A stretch of DNA of 64,000 nt. Source: Bryobacter sp. (GTDB lineage Bacteria > Acidobacteriota > Terriglobia > Bryobacterales > Bryobacteraceae). The translations under genes and the position numbers were made by a program. Below the pieces are notes generated by a model. That model worked only from the letters and a program-made list of their open reading frames with translations. It was not told the origin of the DNA and did not search any database. The first letter of the stretch is position 1, and the number at the start of each line of letters is the position of its first letter. Of this stretch, positions 26,270 to 34,439 are shown in pieces. Where the stretch lies: NCBI GenBank assembly GCA_022843625.1, contig JALHNH010000013.1:62001-126000 (forward strand). The letters run 5' to 3'.

Positions 26270-26320
26270 AAACAGCAAGGAGCGGCGAACCATCAAGTTC
26301 ACCGCTCCTTACTGTTTTTT
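26270..26320 (+). terminator. intrinsic terminator of the third TonB receptor
   Basis: Extended stem: AAACAG, AAGGAGCGG and GAAC pair with GTTC, CCGCTCCTT and CTGTTT with single mismatches, loop CATCAA, then a T-run to 26320. It overlaps the 3' end of the convergent doc-like gene. Confidence 0.8.
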
Positions 26321-26691
26321 GCAATCCATAGAGCCAACTCTTCCTCAGTCACAGTACCGGCGGCAATACCCAGAACAGTCTCAATCGCATCGACTTGTGA
26401 CGCGGTAAGACGATAGCCGTTGATGGCCAAAAACAGTCCTACGCAAAGAAAAGCAGCACGCTTATTCCCATCGACAAATGCATGGTTCTTCGCGATGCCA
26501 TAACAATAGGATGCCGCCAACTCGGCAAGAGTGGCGCTGGAATGGTAAGCATAAGTGTTGAGCGGTCTGGCAAGAGCAGATTCAAGCAAGCCTTCATCCC
26601 GAGTCCCACGCCCGCCCCCAAACTCCGAAAGGCTTTCTTCATGCAAAAGCAGAAGAGCCTTCTTGCTGACCCAGCGAGGTTCTGAGCTCAT
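26299..26691 (-). CDS. doc: Doc/Fic-family toxin (death-on-curing)
   Basis: 130-residue protein of the Doc branch of the Fic fold. Doc of phage P1 phosphorylates EF-Tu and halts translation. The core motif reads HAFVDGNKRAAF (His, Asp, Gly-Asn-Lys-Arg), complete at the expected place near residue 70, and helices before it (LLESALARP, ELAASYCYGIAKN) match the family. The ATG overlaps the antitoxin stop by 4 bp, the usual antitoxin-first toxin-antitoxin arrangement. The 3' end lies inside the receptor's terminator. Toxicity is inferred from family and context. Confidence 0.9.
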   Translation of the reverse strand: MSSEPRWVSKKALLLLHEESLSEFGGGRGTRDEGLLESALARPLNTYAYHSSATLAELAASYCYGIAKNHAFVDGNKRAAFLCVGLFLAINGYRLTASQVDAIETVLGIAAGTVTEEELALWIAKNSKER

Positions 26692-26915
26692 TTGGCAAGT
26701 TCTTTGAAGGTCTCGCGATACTCCTTCATGAACTCGCGGCCAGCCTTCAGCTCATCTTCAATTGCCGGGTCATAGGGTGTAATGAGGTACCCTTCCGAAG
26801 TCTCAATGGCATAAAGCATATCGCCCTTCTCCACCTTCATCCGGGCAAGCATTTCCTTCGGAAGAATAGCCCCAGTCGAAGTCCCAATTCTCGTCAACTT
26901 TAAAGATGTGGTCAT
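26688..26915 (-). CDS. AbrB/MazE/SpoVT-type antitoxin
   Basis: 75-residue swapped-hairpin AbrB-fold DNA-binding protein (LTRIGTSTGAILPKEMLARM at residues 7-26 is the characteristic segment), with a C-terminal acidic helix that would wrap the toxin. It precedes and overlaps the doc gene. A clear ribosome site (AAGGAAAG) lies 8 bases before the ATG. Autoregulation through the AT-rich palindromes just upstream is likely. The Doc partner with an AbrB-type rather than Phd-type antitoxin is a known mix-and-match combination. Confidence 0.88.
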   Translation of the reverse strand: MTTSLKLTRIGTSTGAILPKEMLARMKVEKGDMLYAIETSEGYLITPYDPAIEDELKAGREFMKEYRETFKELAK

Positions 26916-26931
26916 GGCTCGGCTTTCCTTA

Positions 26932-26951
26932 ATTATAATGAATATTATAAT
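26932..26951 (-). promoter_or_regulatory. tandem ATTATAAT palindromes, operator/promoter of the toxin-antitoxin pair
   Basis: The 8-base palindrome ATTATAAT occurs at 26932-26939 and again at 26944-26951, 12 bp apart (about one helical turn). Each contains TATAAT on the minus strand, and they lie 17-36 bp upstream of the antitoxin ATG, so they can serve as both -10 boxes and antitoxin operators. Confidence 0.6.
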
Positions 26952-27037
26952 ACTTCTTCAGGTTCCATCAAGGCACACTCGCTTGAACTTGTGCTCCCAA
27001 AAATCCGATATCTGGGAACAAAGGGGAAAACGCTACC

Positions 27038-27331
27038 ATGTCCATCACAATCGAACTCAGACCTGAAATGGAAAGCAATCTCCAGGCACAAGCTCAAGCG
27101 AGGGGTGTTTCTCTCACCGATTTCGTCAATGAAATTATCGCCCGTGAGGCAAGTTTAGCCGTGCCAGAAACTGCCGAAACTCGAAGTGGTCAAGCCCTCA
27201 TTGACGTTTGCGCAGAAATCCGAGGCGTTCTGACTGATGAAGAAATTGACACGCTGTTTGCCCGCAATCGTTCCATGAGCATAGGTGGCTCGTCAATTTC
27301 CCCTCTTGCCTTCATCTCATCCGCAAAATAG
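27038..27331 (+). CDS. orphan antitoxin-like protein with an aberrant C-terminus
   Basis: 97 residues. The N-terminal MSITIELRPEMESNLQAQA and RGVSLTDFVNEIIARE read like the short ribbon-helix-helix-type antitoxins that precede PIN-domain toxins, as does LTDEEIDTLFARNRS. After residue 80 the sequence (MSIGGSSISPL and beyond) departs from what I expect of such proteins, and no toxin gene follows; the convergent remnant starts 20 bp inside it. A frameshift or rearrangement near 27275 may have removed the original end and partner. Function uncertain. Confidence 0.6.
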   Translation: MSITIELRPEMESNLQAQAQARGVSLTDFVNEIIAREASLAVPETAETRSGQALIDVCAEIRGVLTDEEIDTLFARNRSMSIGGSSISPLAFISSAK

Positions 27332-27713
27332 CTGCGTCATTCACTCTTGTCATCAGCTCCATATTCCACTCAGCGGTGCGATCCAGGATATCGCGACCCA
27401 GTTCATCCTCGCGATTCACAATCACATAGTCAAAACCGAATTTCTTCAACGCTAGAGAGGAAAGTGCTCGTGCCGCCATTGTTGGACCTCGGGCTGACGC
27501 CCGCGCCGAAGAGCTTACCTTTTCCCAGTTGCCATTGGCACCCAACACTTCAATCTGCCATTGATCCTCAGTCGGCATTCCCCCCGAAACAATATTGAGT
27601 GAATCCATCACGACCGGTTGATCGAACCGGATTTCAACGTAGTCTCCCTTTTTGAGCGCAGCCCAGGTTGACCAACGTGTCGCAGTATTCGAATCGACGG
27701 CGAATTTCGACTC
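27312..27713 (-). pseudogene. C-terminal remnant of a discoidin-like-domain protein
   Basis: Only a fragment remains. In frame from about 27713 it encodes VDSNTATRWSTWAALKKGDY and then VEIRFDQPVVMDSLNIVSGG, an F5/8 type C (discoidin)-like beta-sandwich signature, followed by an alpha/beta tail ending NDAAILRMR. The first ATG (27611) falls inside the domain, no start with a ribosome site exists upstream, and the frame becomes unlike protein above 27720 where it meets the 3' end of the kinase gene. Similar tails occur on large membrane glycosyltransferase-like proteins, so this is probably the end of a deleted gene. Confidence 0.55.
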
Positions 27714-27777
27714 CCCTCGAGAAAATCACGCTGCCAACACCAAAAATCCCTAAGCTCCCCGACTTCCCCAACCCAAA

Positions 27778-30153
27778 CTAATTGCGGAAGCGCAGGCTTC
27801 CGCCTTGCTGTATTTTCTCAATCAGCCCGGCAATGTCCGACTCTTCAACCGGTTTCCTCAGCATCGAAGAAGACGCCCCGTTCAGCAGTTCTGTGGATTG
27901 TTCATCGGCGCTTTCACTCAGCAACGCAAAATGCGGCGTCCGGTGATGCACTTTTTGAAATAGTTCTGCCCATGTTCCACCCTCTGGGCTGGCGCTGGCA
28001 AAAACGATGTCAAAGCGCATTTTTTCAGCCAGATCCACTGCTTCTTCAATGTTTCCCACAGGAATCAACCTGTGATTGAGTTCTCCAAAGATCGACAGCA
28101 TGCGCCGCTGCGACTGCACCTCAGGCTCTACTAGCAGGGCTGTAATCGTTCCCCTCTGAGGAGCAAACGGCATGGCGGTGGAAAAGTCTTCAAGCGGGCT
28201 GGAATTCAGTGTCGGCAACTCCACATCGTAGCGGTATCGTCCCGCCCTTATCGTCGTAAATCGAAGTTCCCCGCCATAGGATTGCAGCAGGCCCTTCGTA
28301 ATTGCCAGCCCTAAAGCCGATCCGCTAAAATCTGGCCCTTCTCCGTCGCCAAATGGTCCCGAGAATTCAATCTCAATCATCGCGCTCCGGCCAATACGGC
28401 TCAGGCTTACCTCAAAAAAATGTTCAAGCGAATAGGTGGCTGCAGCCTTGGCATGTAGAAATAGATTCTCGAAGACCCGGGTCAATTGATCCTGAGATCC
28501 AAGCACATAGAGGCTCTCTGGCCCGAGATTCGCTTCGCTCTCAATTTGCGCCTTGCGCAAGTCTTCATCCATCTTTTCCATCAGGCGCTGAAACATAAAC
28601 CTCATGTCCACGGGCCGCGCATCGATTTGTTCTGCCCGTGCCACAGCTACGATCCGCTTCACCGTCTCACTCGCCTTCTGTACCTGTTCATGAATCGCAG
28701 CCGCATCGCTGGACCCCAGCGCCGCTGTCAAATCGCGAATCTTCTCAAGCGGCGCATTCAACTCAGTAAGCACGCCATGAATCAATTGCCCAGCCACCGC
28801 CAACTTCTCACTGCGATGAATCTGTTCGCGCACTGCAGCTTCTTCCAGCCCCGCAAAATATTGACATGCGTCATTAGCTAGATGCTGTGCCGCAGGCTGC
28901 AAGGCTTCAATCAACAACAGTCGGCCTGTAGGCCCCGTCAACACTATTGCCCCTCGCGCCTCATTCCGGTTCCGCAACGGAATCACCAGCAACGACTTCG
29001 ATTCTTCTCTCTTCTCATGCAACAAGTCCGCAGAATTCGTATCTACAAACTGCAACAGCGTCTTGTTCTTGACGGCCAGGGCGATCGCGCTCTCAAGGGC
29101 ATCGGCGCATTCATTGACATGAAAGGAGTGCAATGCAGAACTGTTCTGATCCGGGATTCGTTCAAGCAACTTCCGGCTTTCGTCATAGTGATAACAACTC
29201 ACCGTATCGGCAGGTACCAACTCAAGTAAACGGCTTCTGAGTATTTCAGCCACCTCGCGCGCTGTCCCCGCACCATACAATTCTTCGCTCGCCTGTAGCA
29301 TCCGCTGGATTACCCGGTTCTGCCGTCGCGCACGCTGTTGCAGGTACCATGCCGCCACGATCGCCAGCAACACCATCAATACTGCCGCAGGTACGATCTG
29401 AGGAGGAACCGCCGGCCGCGGCTCAACCATTTCAATATCTTTCGAACTCGCAAGCAATAACTGAAAGAATTGATTAAATGGTGGCCTTAAACAAAACTGA
29501 CTCACTAACCCCCTCACCCTGATTCTGTCACCCCTCTGATAAATCGCCAATGGGTGATCAACCATCCCCTTCATCTGCGGCAGAAATACCCGGATCGATT
29601 GCCCACCTTCGCTGAAATCCAGCAGGTCGCCTTTTGATCCTTCCCGAAACTCCCCAACCACTCCCTGAATCTCAACCTTCATGCCTCCATATTGAAAACT
29701 TGCCGCATTCATGGGAGTCAACTGGATCAAGCCTGGAAGGCTTCCTGTGCCGATCACTTTCAACTCAATCGGTTTCAGCACGGCCTGCCCTGCATGTAAA
29801 CTCACAATACCGGAGGCTTCGATCAAGGTCCCGGGTGCAAGGTCCGATCCAATCGGTTTTCTTGATTCGTTATCCCCTGAAAAAACCAGCATGAGCCCGG
29901 AGTTCTTTGTTTCCGCATCCAGCAGGGGCAAATAACTCGCATCCGGTGCTTCCAGCACATTAGCCTGAACTATACCCTGCACGCGGACTGCTTCACCCAG
30001 CAGTTTCGGACGATAGTCCGGCCCCACTCGGGCGGACGCCTCCGATAACTTCACGATTCGATACGCCCGCGTCTCCTCACCTGCACGCTGTCCATAGACA
30101 ATTTGGAGCGCACACAAACCTATCACTATCTTTAAGCTTGTTCTTCGAGCCAT
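27778..30153 (-). CDS. membrane sensor histidine kinase-like protein with GAF domain and pseudo-receiver
   Basis: 791 residues. Signal/anchor (residues 3-21), a periplasmic region of about 220 residues with two OB-like beta segments (VRVQGIVQANVLEAP, RIRVRGLVSQF), a membrane helix at about 255-270, a GAF-like domain (285-430), a HisKA-like dimerisation helix (AGQLIHGVLTELNAPLEKI), an ATPase domain with ENLFLHAKAA and SALGLAITKGLLQSYGG, and a C-terminal receiver-like domain. In the receiver the phospho-Asp position reads DIVFASAS, with no Asp at the strand end, so it should not be phosphorylated. The N-box Asn-Ala is also changed. It may act as a signalling scaffold or atypical kinase. The start overlaps the upstream HAD gene by 22 bp. 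Confidence 0.82.
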   Translation of the reverse strand: MARRTSLKIVIGLCALQIVYGQRAGEETRAYRIVKLSEASARVGPDYRPKLLGEAVRVQGIVQANVLEAPDASYLPLLDAETKNSGLMLVFSGDNESRKPIGSDLAPGTLIEASGIVSLHAGQAVLKPIELKVIGTGSLPGLIQLTPMNAASFQYGGMKVEIQGVVGEFREGSKGDLLDFSEGGQSIRVFLPQMKGMVDHPLAIYQRGDRIRVRGLVSQFCLRPPFNQFFQLLLASSKDIEMVEPRPAVPPQIVPAAVLMVLLAIVAAWYLQQRARRQNRVIQRMLQASEELYGAGTAREVAEILRSRLLELVPADTVSCYHYDESRKLLERIPDQNSSALHSFHVNECADALESAIALAVKNKTLLQFVDTNSADLLHEKREESKSLLVIPLRNRNEARGAIVLTGPTGRLLLIEALQPAAQHLANDACQYFAGLEEAAVREQIHRSEKLAVAGQLIHGVLTELNAPLEKIRDLTAALGSSDAAAIHEQVQKASETVKRIVAVARAEQIDARPVDMRFMFQRLMEKMDEDLRKAQIESEANLGPESLYVLGSQDQLTRVFENLFLHAKAAATYSLEHFFEVSLSRIGRSAMIEIEFSGPFGDGEGPDFSGSALGLAITKGLLQSYGGELRFTTIRAGRYRYDVELPTLNSSPLEDFSTAMPFAPQRGTITALLVEPEVQSQRRMLSIFGELNHRLIPVGNIEEAVDLAEKMRFDIVFASASPEGGTWAELFQKVHHRTPHFALLSESADEQSTELLNGASSSMLRKPVEESDIAGLIEKIQQGGSLRFRN

Positions 30154-30776
30154 TTGTGAAGTCGGATATCTAGGAAATGATCGGCTTCTACTGCTTGTCC
30201 AATAAGGGTAGTCCTATGAGAATTTATCGCAACAACTCTCATTCCCGCCTCCACTGCCGCATCTATTCCTGTTTGGGAATCCTCAAAAACTATACAGTCT
30301 TTAGGCGCTATCTGCAAGAGTTCTGACGCTTTAAGGTAGATTTCCGGATGCGGTTTTCCGTATTTAACCATCTGACCGTTAAGTGCATGGAGAAAAAATC
30401 CGCCCAGATCGGCGCGGTCCAGAACAAAATTCACGTTCAAGGCCTCTGCATTTGACGCCACAGCCTTTGGCATCGCCGAATAGGAAGTCAAAAAGTTCCG
30501 AATTCCAGGCACAAGTGAAGCTTCCAGTTTTGCTTCAATTAATTCCCGGTACAATCCTTCTTTTTCGGAGCCCATTCTTTTAATATCGTCGGAATTGAGT
30601 TCATTGCCAAACACATCTCGCAATAGTTCATCGTTGTGTTTGCCATGCATTCGTGCATTCAGCGTCTGTGCATCGCGCCCTTGTCTTTCGAGGTACACTT
30701 CCCACGCCTTTATGTGGAAGGGCATTGAGTCGACGATTACACCGTCCATATCAAAGATGAATGCTTGAGGTTTCAC
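30132..30776 (-). CDS. HAD-superfamily hydrolase, beta-phosphoglucomutase/sugar-phosphatase-like
   Basis: 214-residue cytosolic HAD enzyme with motif I FIFDMDGVIVDSMPFH (nucleophile Asp and general acid Asp), motif II VASNAE, Lys in KYGKPHPEIYL and motif IV IVFEDSQTGIDAA. The helical cap of about 65 residues puts it with beta-phosphoglucomutase and sugar-phosphate phosphatases. A GTG at 30776 is chosen because it starts just before motif I and leaves 35 bp to the divergent xdhC; the longer ATG frame (30875) would run into xdhC. It is followed by the sensor kinase with a 22-bp overlap. Substrate not determinable. Confidence 0.85.
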   Translation of the reverse strand: MKPQAFIFDMDGVIVDSMPFHIKAWEVYLERQGRDAQTLNARMHGKHNDELLRDVFGNELNSDDIKRMGSEKEGLYRELIEAKLEASLVPGIRNFLTSYSAMPKAVASNAEALNVNFVLDRADLGGFFLHALNGQMVKYGKPHPEIYLKASELLQIAPKDCIVFEDSQTGIDAAVEAGMRVVAINSHRTTLIGQAVEADHFLDIRLHKWLEEQA

Positions 30777-30811
30777 AGGTTTCTTCAGATGAGAGCTAAA
30801 ATCAGAATGGC

Positions 30812-31648
30812 ATGGATTTGTTCTCAGAAATCGTTCGTCTCCGCAAGCTCGGTCAGAAGTGCGCCCTGGCCACAATCGTGGAGGTCAATGGTTCCATCCC
30901 AAGCTACGAAAGTGCCAAAATCCTCGTCCGCGAAGACGGTAGTTTCATGGGCACCATCGGAGGCGGCTGTGTCGAAGCAGAAGTATGGAACGCCGCCCGC
31001 GAAGTTATCGAAACCGAAAAGCCACGCCACCTCAATTTCAATTTGGGCCAGGACGCCGCATACGACAATGGCCTCATCTGCGGCGGTCAGCTCAACGTCT
31101 TTATCGAGGCGATCGTCCCCCAGCCTCACGCTTTCATCTTCGGAGCAGGCCACATCTCGAAAAGTCTGGCCCGGGTCTCCTCGATGGCTGGCTTCGGTGT
31201 CTCCGTCATAGATAACCGCGAAAGCTTTGCCAATCGCGAACGATTCCCAGATGTGGATGAAGTCCTGGCGGCCGAGTACGAAGAAGCCTTCGCCAGTCTA
31301 AACATCAACTCTTCCAGCTACATCATCATCGTCACCCGGGGCCACCGTGACGACATGCGCGTCCTGCGCTGGGCTATCACCACCGAGGCCCGCTACATCT
31401 CGATGATCGGTTCTCGCCGCAAGGTCATCGCAGTCGTCAAAGAATTCGAAAAAGAAGGCGTCAGTCGCGAAAGTTTCGAACGCATCCACGCTCCAATGGG
31501 CCTCGAAATCGGTGCCATCACTCCTGAAGAAATTGCCGTCAGCGTAGCTGCCGAAATGATTGCTGTCCGCCGCGGCGCCGACCCCAAATGGAAGGCCGTA
31601 GCCAAAGGAATCTTTGCCACTAGCCAAGCTGCTGCGAGTCTAAAATGA
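30812..31648 (+). CDS. xdhC: XdhC-family molybdenum-cofactor insertion/sulfuration protein
   Basis: 278 residues matching XdhC, which binds molybdenum cofactor and helps load its sulfurated form into xanthine-dehydrogenase-family enzymes. N-terminal XdhC/CoxI domain with ATIVEVNGSIPSYESAK and GTIGGGCVEAEV, and a C-terminal Rossmann domain with HAFIFGAGHISKSLA and SMIGSRRKV. The second half of the first motif normally contains the PxxPGA(K/R)-type sequence, here SYESAK. It overlaps mocA by ATGA. No molybdenum hydroxylase structural gene lies in the window, so its client is encoded elsewhere. Confidence 0.92.
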   Translation: MDLFSEIVRLRKLGQKCALATIVEVNGSIPSYESAKILVREDGSFMGTIGGGCVEAEVWNAAREVIETEKPRHLNFNLGQDAAYDNGLICGGQLNVFIEAIVPQPHAFIFGAGHISKSLARVSSMAGFGVSVIDNRESFANRERFPDVDEVLAAEYEEAFASLNINSSSYIIIVTRGHRDDMRVLRWAITTEARYISMIGSRRKVIAVVKEFEKEGVSRESFERIHAPMGLEIGAITPEEIAVSVAAEMIAVRRGADPKWKAVAKGIFATSQAAASLK

Positions 31649-32217
31649 TTTGTGGCATCGTCCTTTCAGGCGGTGCATCGTCCCGGATGGGCCAGCCCAA
31701 GGCACTCCTTCCGCTTGGCTCCACCACGATGCTCGAACGTCTGGTAAAACTCTTCAATCTCTTTTGCGAACAAACCATCGTAGTCACCGGTGCACACCAT
31801 AGTCAGATCCTGAACGCCTTGCCCCAACTAGCCCCCCAATTGCTCTACAACGAAAAGCACACCAATGGCATGTTCTCGAGCCTCCGCAAGGGCCTCGCTG
31901 CAACAACTGCAGATACAATTCTCATTAGCCCTATTGACTTCGCCTCTGTCGACCAATCCTCAATCGCCTGCCTCTTCGACACCCCCAGCCAAACCATCGT
32001 CAAGCCCCGCTTTGATGGCCAAAGCGGTCACCCCATCCTCATTCGTCAACCAGCCATCGATGCATTGCGCAAAGCTGAGGCAACCTCTAACGCTAAAGTG
32101 GTGCTCAGCCAATTCCCAGCCACCTACATCGACGTAAATGACCCCGGCGTCGCCGACGATTGCGACACCCCGCAAGACTACGCACGGCTCCTTCTTCGCT
32201 GGCAGGCCCGCTCATGA
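31645..32217 (+). CDS. mocA: MocA-like molybdenum cofactor cytidylyltransferase
   Basis: 190-residue nucleotidyltransferase. The signature GIVLSGGASSRMGQPKALLP is at the N-terminus, PIDFASVDQ is the metal-binding Asp region near residue 93, and GQSGHPILIRQP matches the MocA/GlmU-like fold. MocA transfers CMP to molybdopterin-Mo to make the cytosine dinucleotide form used by xanthine-dehydrogenase/CO-dehydrogenase-type enzymes. The ATGA overlaps on both sides (xdhC before, AsmA-like after) mark one operon. Confidence 0.9.
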   Translation: MICGIVLSGGASSRMGQPKALLPLGSTTMLERLVKLFNLFCEQTIVVTGAHHSQILNALPQLAPQLLYNEKHTNGMFSSLRKGLAATTADTILISPIDFASVDQSSIACLFDTPSQTIVKPRFDGQSGHPILIRQPAIDALRKAEATSNAKVVLSQFPATYIDVNDPGVADDCDTPQDYARLLLRWQARS

Positions 32218-34439
32218 AACGCAAACTCTGGCTCGCCGGGGCAATCCTCCTTGCCGTCTCCCTCGCCCTCCCCTATTTCAGCGCTGGATGGGTGAAACAA
32301 ACGCTCCAAAGCAGTCTCCAGCTTGCCTTGTCCCGCCAAGTCAGAATCCAGGGTGAAACACATTTCCGGATCTTCCCCACACCAGCTATCCTGGCCGACG
32401 ATGTCACCATCAGCGAAGACCCAACTTACTCTCTCGAACCCTTCGCCTACGTTACTGTCCTTGAGGTTCAACCAAGCGTCTTGGCCCTCCTATCAGGGCG
32501 GCTCGAAGCCGCACGAATCCGCCTCACCGAACCCAGCGTCAACCTCATGCGCGGTCCCATTGGCTGGAACATCCAGAGCATAGTCTCCGGCAACCTCCGC
32601 CCTCCTGAAATTGAAGTCCGCAACGGTCGTCTCAATTTCAAACAGGGTAACGCCAAGAACGCCTTCTATCTCACCAACGCCTTAGTCGACATCAGCGCGC
32701 CCACCCCACAAGGTGACATCAAGATCTTTTTCTCGGCAGAACCTGCCCGCACAGATCGCGGCACTCAGGGCTTCGGCAAATTTTCTTTCCGCGGCGAAGT
32801 TCACGCTCCACCATCGTCGATCCCGGATCTCGACTTCGATCTCGAACTCCAGCCCAGTTCTATCCACGCCTTCAATTTCTTCTTCGGTGCCAGAGGCGTC
32901 GATTTTGCCGGCAAGCTATCCGGAAAAGGCCGGCTCAAAGGCCCTTGGAATAAGGCCGCAATTCAGGCCAGCCTACAGTTCGAAGGCCTTGCCCCTCAAA
33001 GTTTTCTGCCATTTATCGGCAAAAGCAATAAGCTCGCCCTGGCCGGTTCTTTGGATGTCCCCGGCCAGCGCTTCGCCCTCGATACAGTAGGCGATGATGC
33101 CGTCCGAGTTCGTATGCGTGCTCGCGATTTCTTCCAGTCACCCAAAGGTGCGCTCCTGCTTCAGCTTCGCGACATCGAACTCACCAAGCTGATCGACCTC
33201 GGCCGTGAAGCCAAAGCCAAAATCCCCGAAGGCCTCACAGGCAAAGGCAACTTTAACGGCGTCATTGGCTATGCTTGGCCCAGCACAGAAGAAGTTCCTG
33301 CCAAAGGCATGATCCGCTTCGCCGATACTAGCATCGAAGTCCCCGAACAGCCCGGCTTGATGACTCCCTCTGCTACTGCTGTGGTCGAAGGCTCCCGCTG
33401 GATCCTCGCCCCTTCAGAAATTCGTGTGGGCGATTCCCAAACTGCCATCATGAGTGCCGACTGGAATGCCCGCACCGGCGCTCTCCGCCTCGACGTCGCC
33501 ACCCAGCTTCTCAGCATCAAAGGCCTCAAGTCTGGCCTTGGTCTTCTCCTCCAGGCCTCCAGTCTTCCACTGCTTTCGCGAGCTCAGGGCGGCAGTTGGC
33601 AAGGCAACGTCCAGTTCGCTCGAACCGAAGATTCCGACCCCGGCCAGTGGAGTGGCCGTCTCGCTGTCCGCAACATCACTGTCGACCTTGACGGCATTCC
33701 CGCTCCATTAGACATCTCCACCGCCTCCATCGAATTTGATCCCAACCGCATCGCCATCAAGCGTATGCGCGCCGAATGGGAATCTGTCGATCTTGAGGGT
33801 GAAGTCTCCTACATCCCCCAAACTACGCGCCCCATCGAACTAAATCTGATGATCGGAGAAGCTTCCGTCAGCAGTCTTAGCCGTGTTCTGCAAGCTGCGC
33901 AACGCCCTCCCTCAAGCCTGCTCGAAAAGATGCGCCTCCGCCGTTCTTCAATTCCCGATTGGCTGCGCAGTCGCAACCTCGATGGCCAAATCCAGTTCCG
34001 TGCGCTCCAATTCGCCAACGGTTCCTTCCACCCGCTCAATCTGAAGTTCTCCTGGCGTGGTGCAAAGCTTGAGGCTGCAATCCAGGCTGCTGAATTCTCG
34101 ATTCCCAACCAACCCGGTAGCATCCACCTTGAAGGCAATCTCAAAACAGAACTTTGGCAACCCGCATCGTCCTACCAATTCGAAGGCACCATCACCAATT
34201 GGCCGGTCGACAAGACCACTGCCGAATGGATGGGTACTATCAAAACACCGTCCATAGACGCCGACTGGACAGACAACCTCGAAGGCGAAGCAAAACTCAC
34301 TCTGGCCGAACCCGCCTCAGAGCCAATCAAGGTTCTTCTCCAGCAAGGCAAATATACCCTCGATTTCGGAGAAGGAAACAGAAAGCCGGTCACTCTCACG
34401 CCACCCTACTGGCCGCTCACAATTCCACCGGAACCGTAA
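32214..34439 (+). CDS. AsmA-family membrane-anchored protein
   Basis: 741 residues. The N-terminal membrane anchor KLWLAGAILLAVSLALPYF is followed by an AsmA-type beta-rich body (FRIFPTPAILADDVTISEDP, LLSGRLEAARIRLTEPSVNL), expected to lie in the periplasm. AsmA-like proteins are bridge-type lipid-transfer or outer-membrane biogenesis factors. The ATG at 32214 overlaps the mocA stop and gives a proper anchor; the longer open frame from 32160 lies in mocA. Its role beside molybdenum cofactor genes is not obvious, and the coupling may be incidental. It ends convergent with, and 34 bp overlapping, the NadD-like gene. Confidence 0.85.
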   Translation: MKRKLWLAGAILLAVSLALPYFSAGWVKQTLQSSLQLALSRQVRIQGETHFRIFPTPAILADDVTISEDPTYSLEPFAYVTVLEVQPSVLALLSGRLEAARIRLTEPSVNLMRGPIGWNIQSIVSGNLRPPEIEVRNGRLNFKQGNAKNAFYLTNALVDISAPTPQGDIKIFFSAEPARTDRGTQGFGKFSFRGEVHAPPSSIPDLDFDLELQPSSIHAFNFFFGARGVDFAGKLSGKGRLKGPWNKAAIQASLQFEGLAPQSFLPFIGKSNKLALAGSLDVPGQRFALDTVGDDAVRVRMRARDFFQSPKGALLLQLRDIELTKLIDLGREAKAKIPEGLTGKGNFNGVIGYAWPSTEEVPAKGMIRFADTSIEVPEQPGLMTPSATAVVEGSRWILAPSEIRVGDSQTAIMSADWNARTGALRLDVATQLLSIKGLKSGLGLLLQASSLPLLSRAQGGSWQGNVQFARTEDSDPGQWSGRLAVRNITVDLDGIPAPLDISTASIEFDPNRIAIKRMRAEWESVDLEGEVSYIPQTTRPIELNLMIGEASVSSLSRVLQAAQRPPSSLLEKMRLRRSSIPDWLRSRNLDGQIQFRALQFANGSFHPLNLKFSWRGAKLEAAIQAAEFSIPNQPGSIHLEGNLKTELWQPASSYQFEGTITNWPVDKTTAEWMGTIKTPSIDADWTDNLEGEAKLTLAEPASEPIKVLLQQGKYTLDFGEGNRKPVTLTPPYWPLTIPPEP

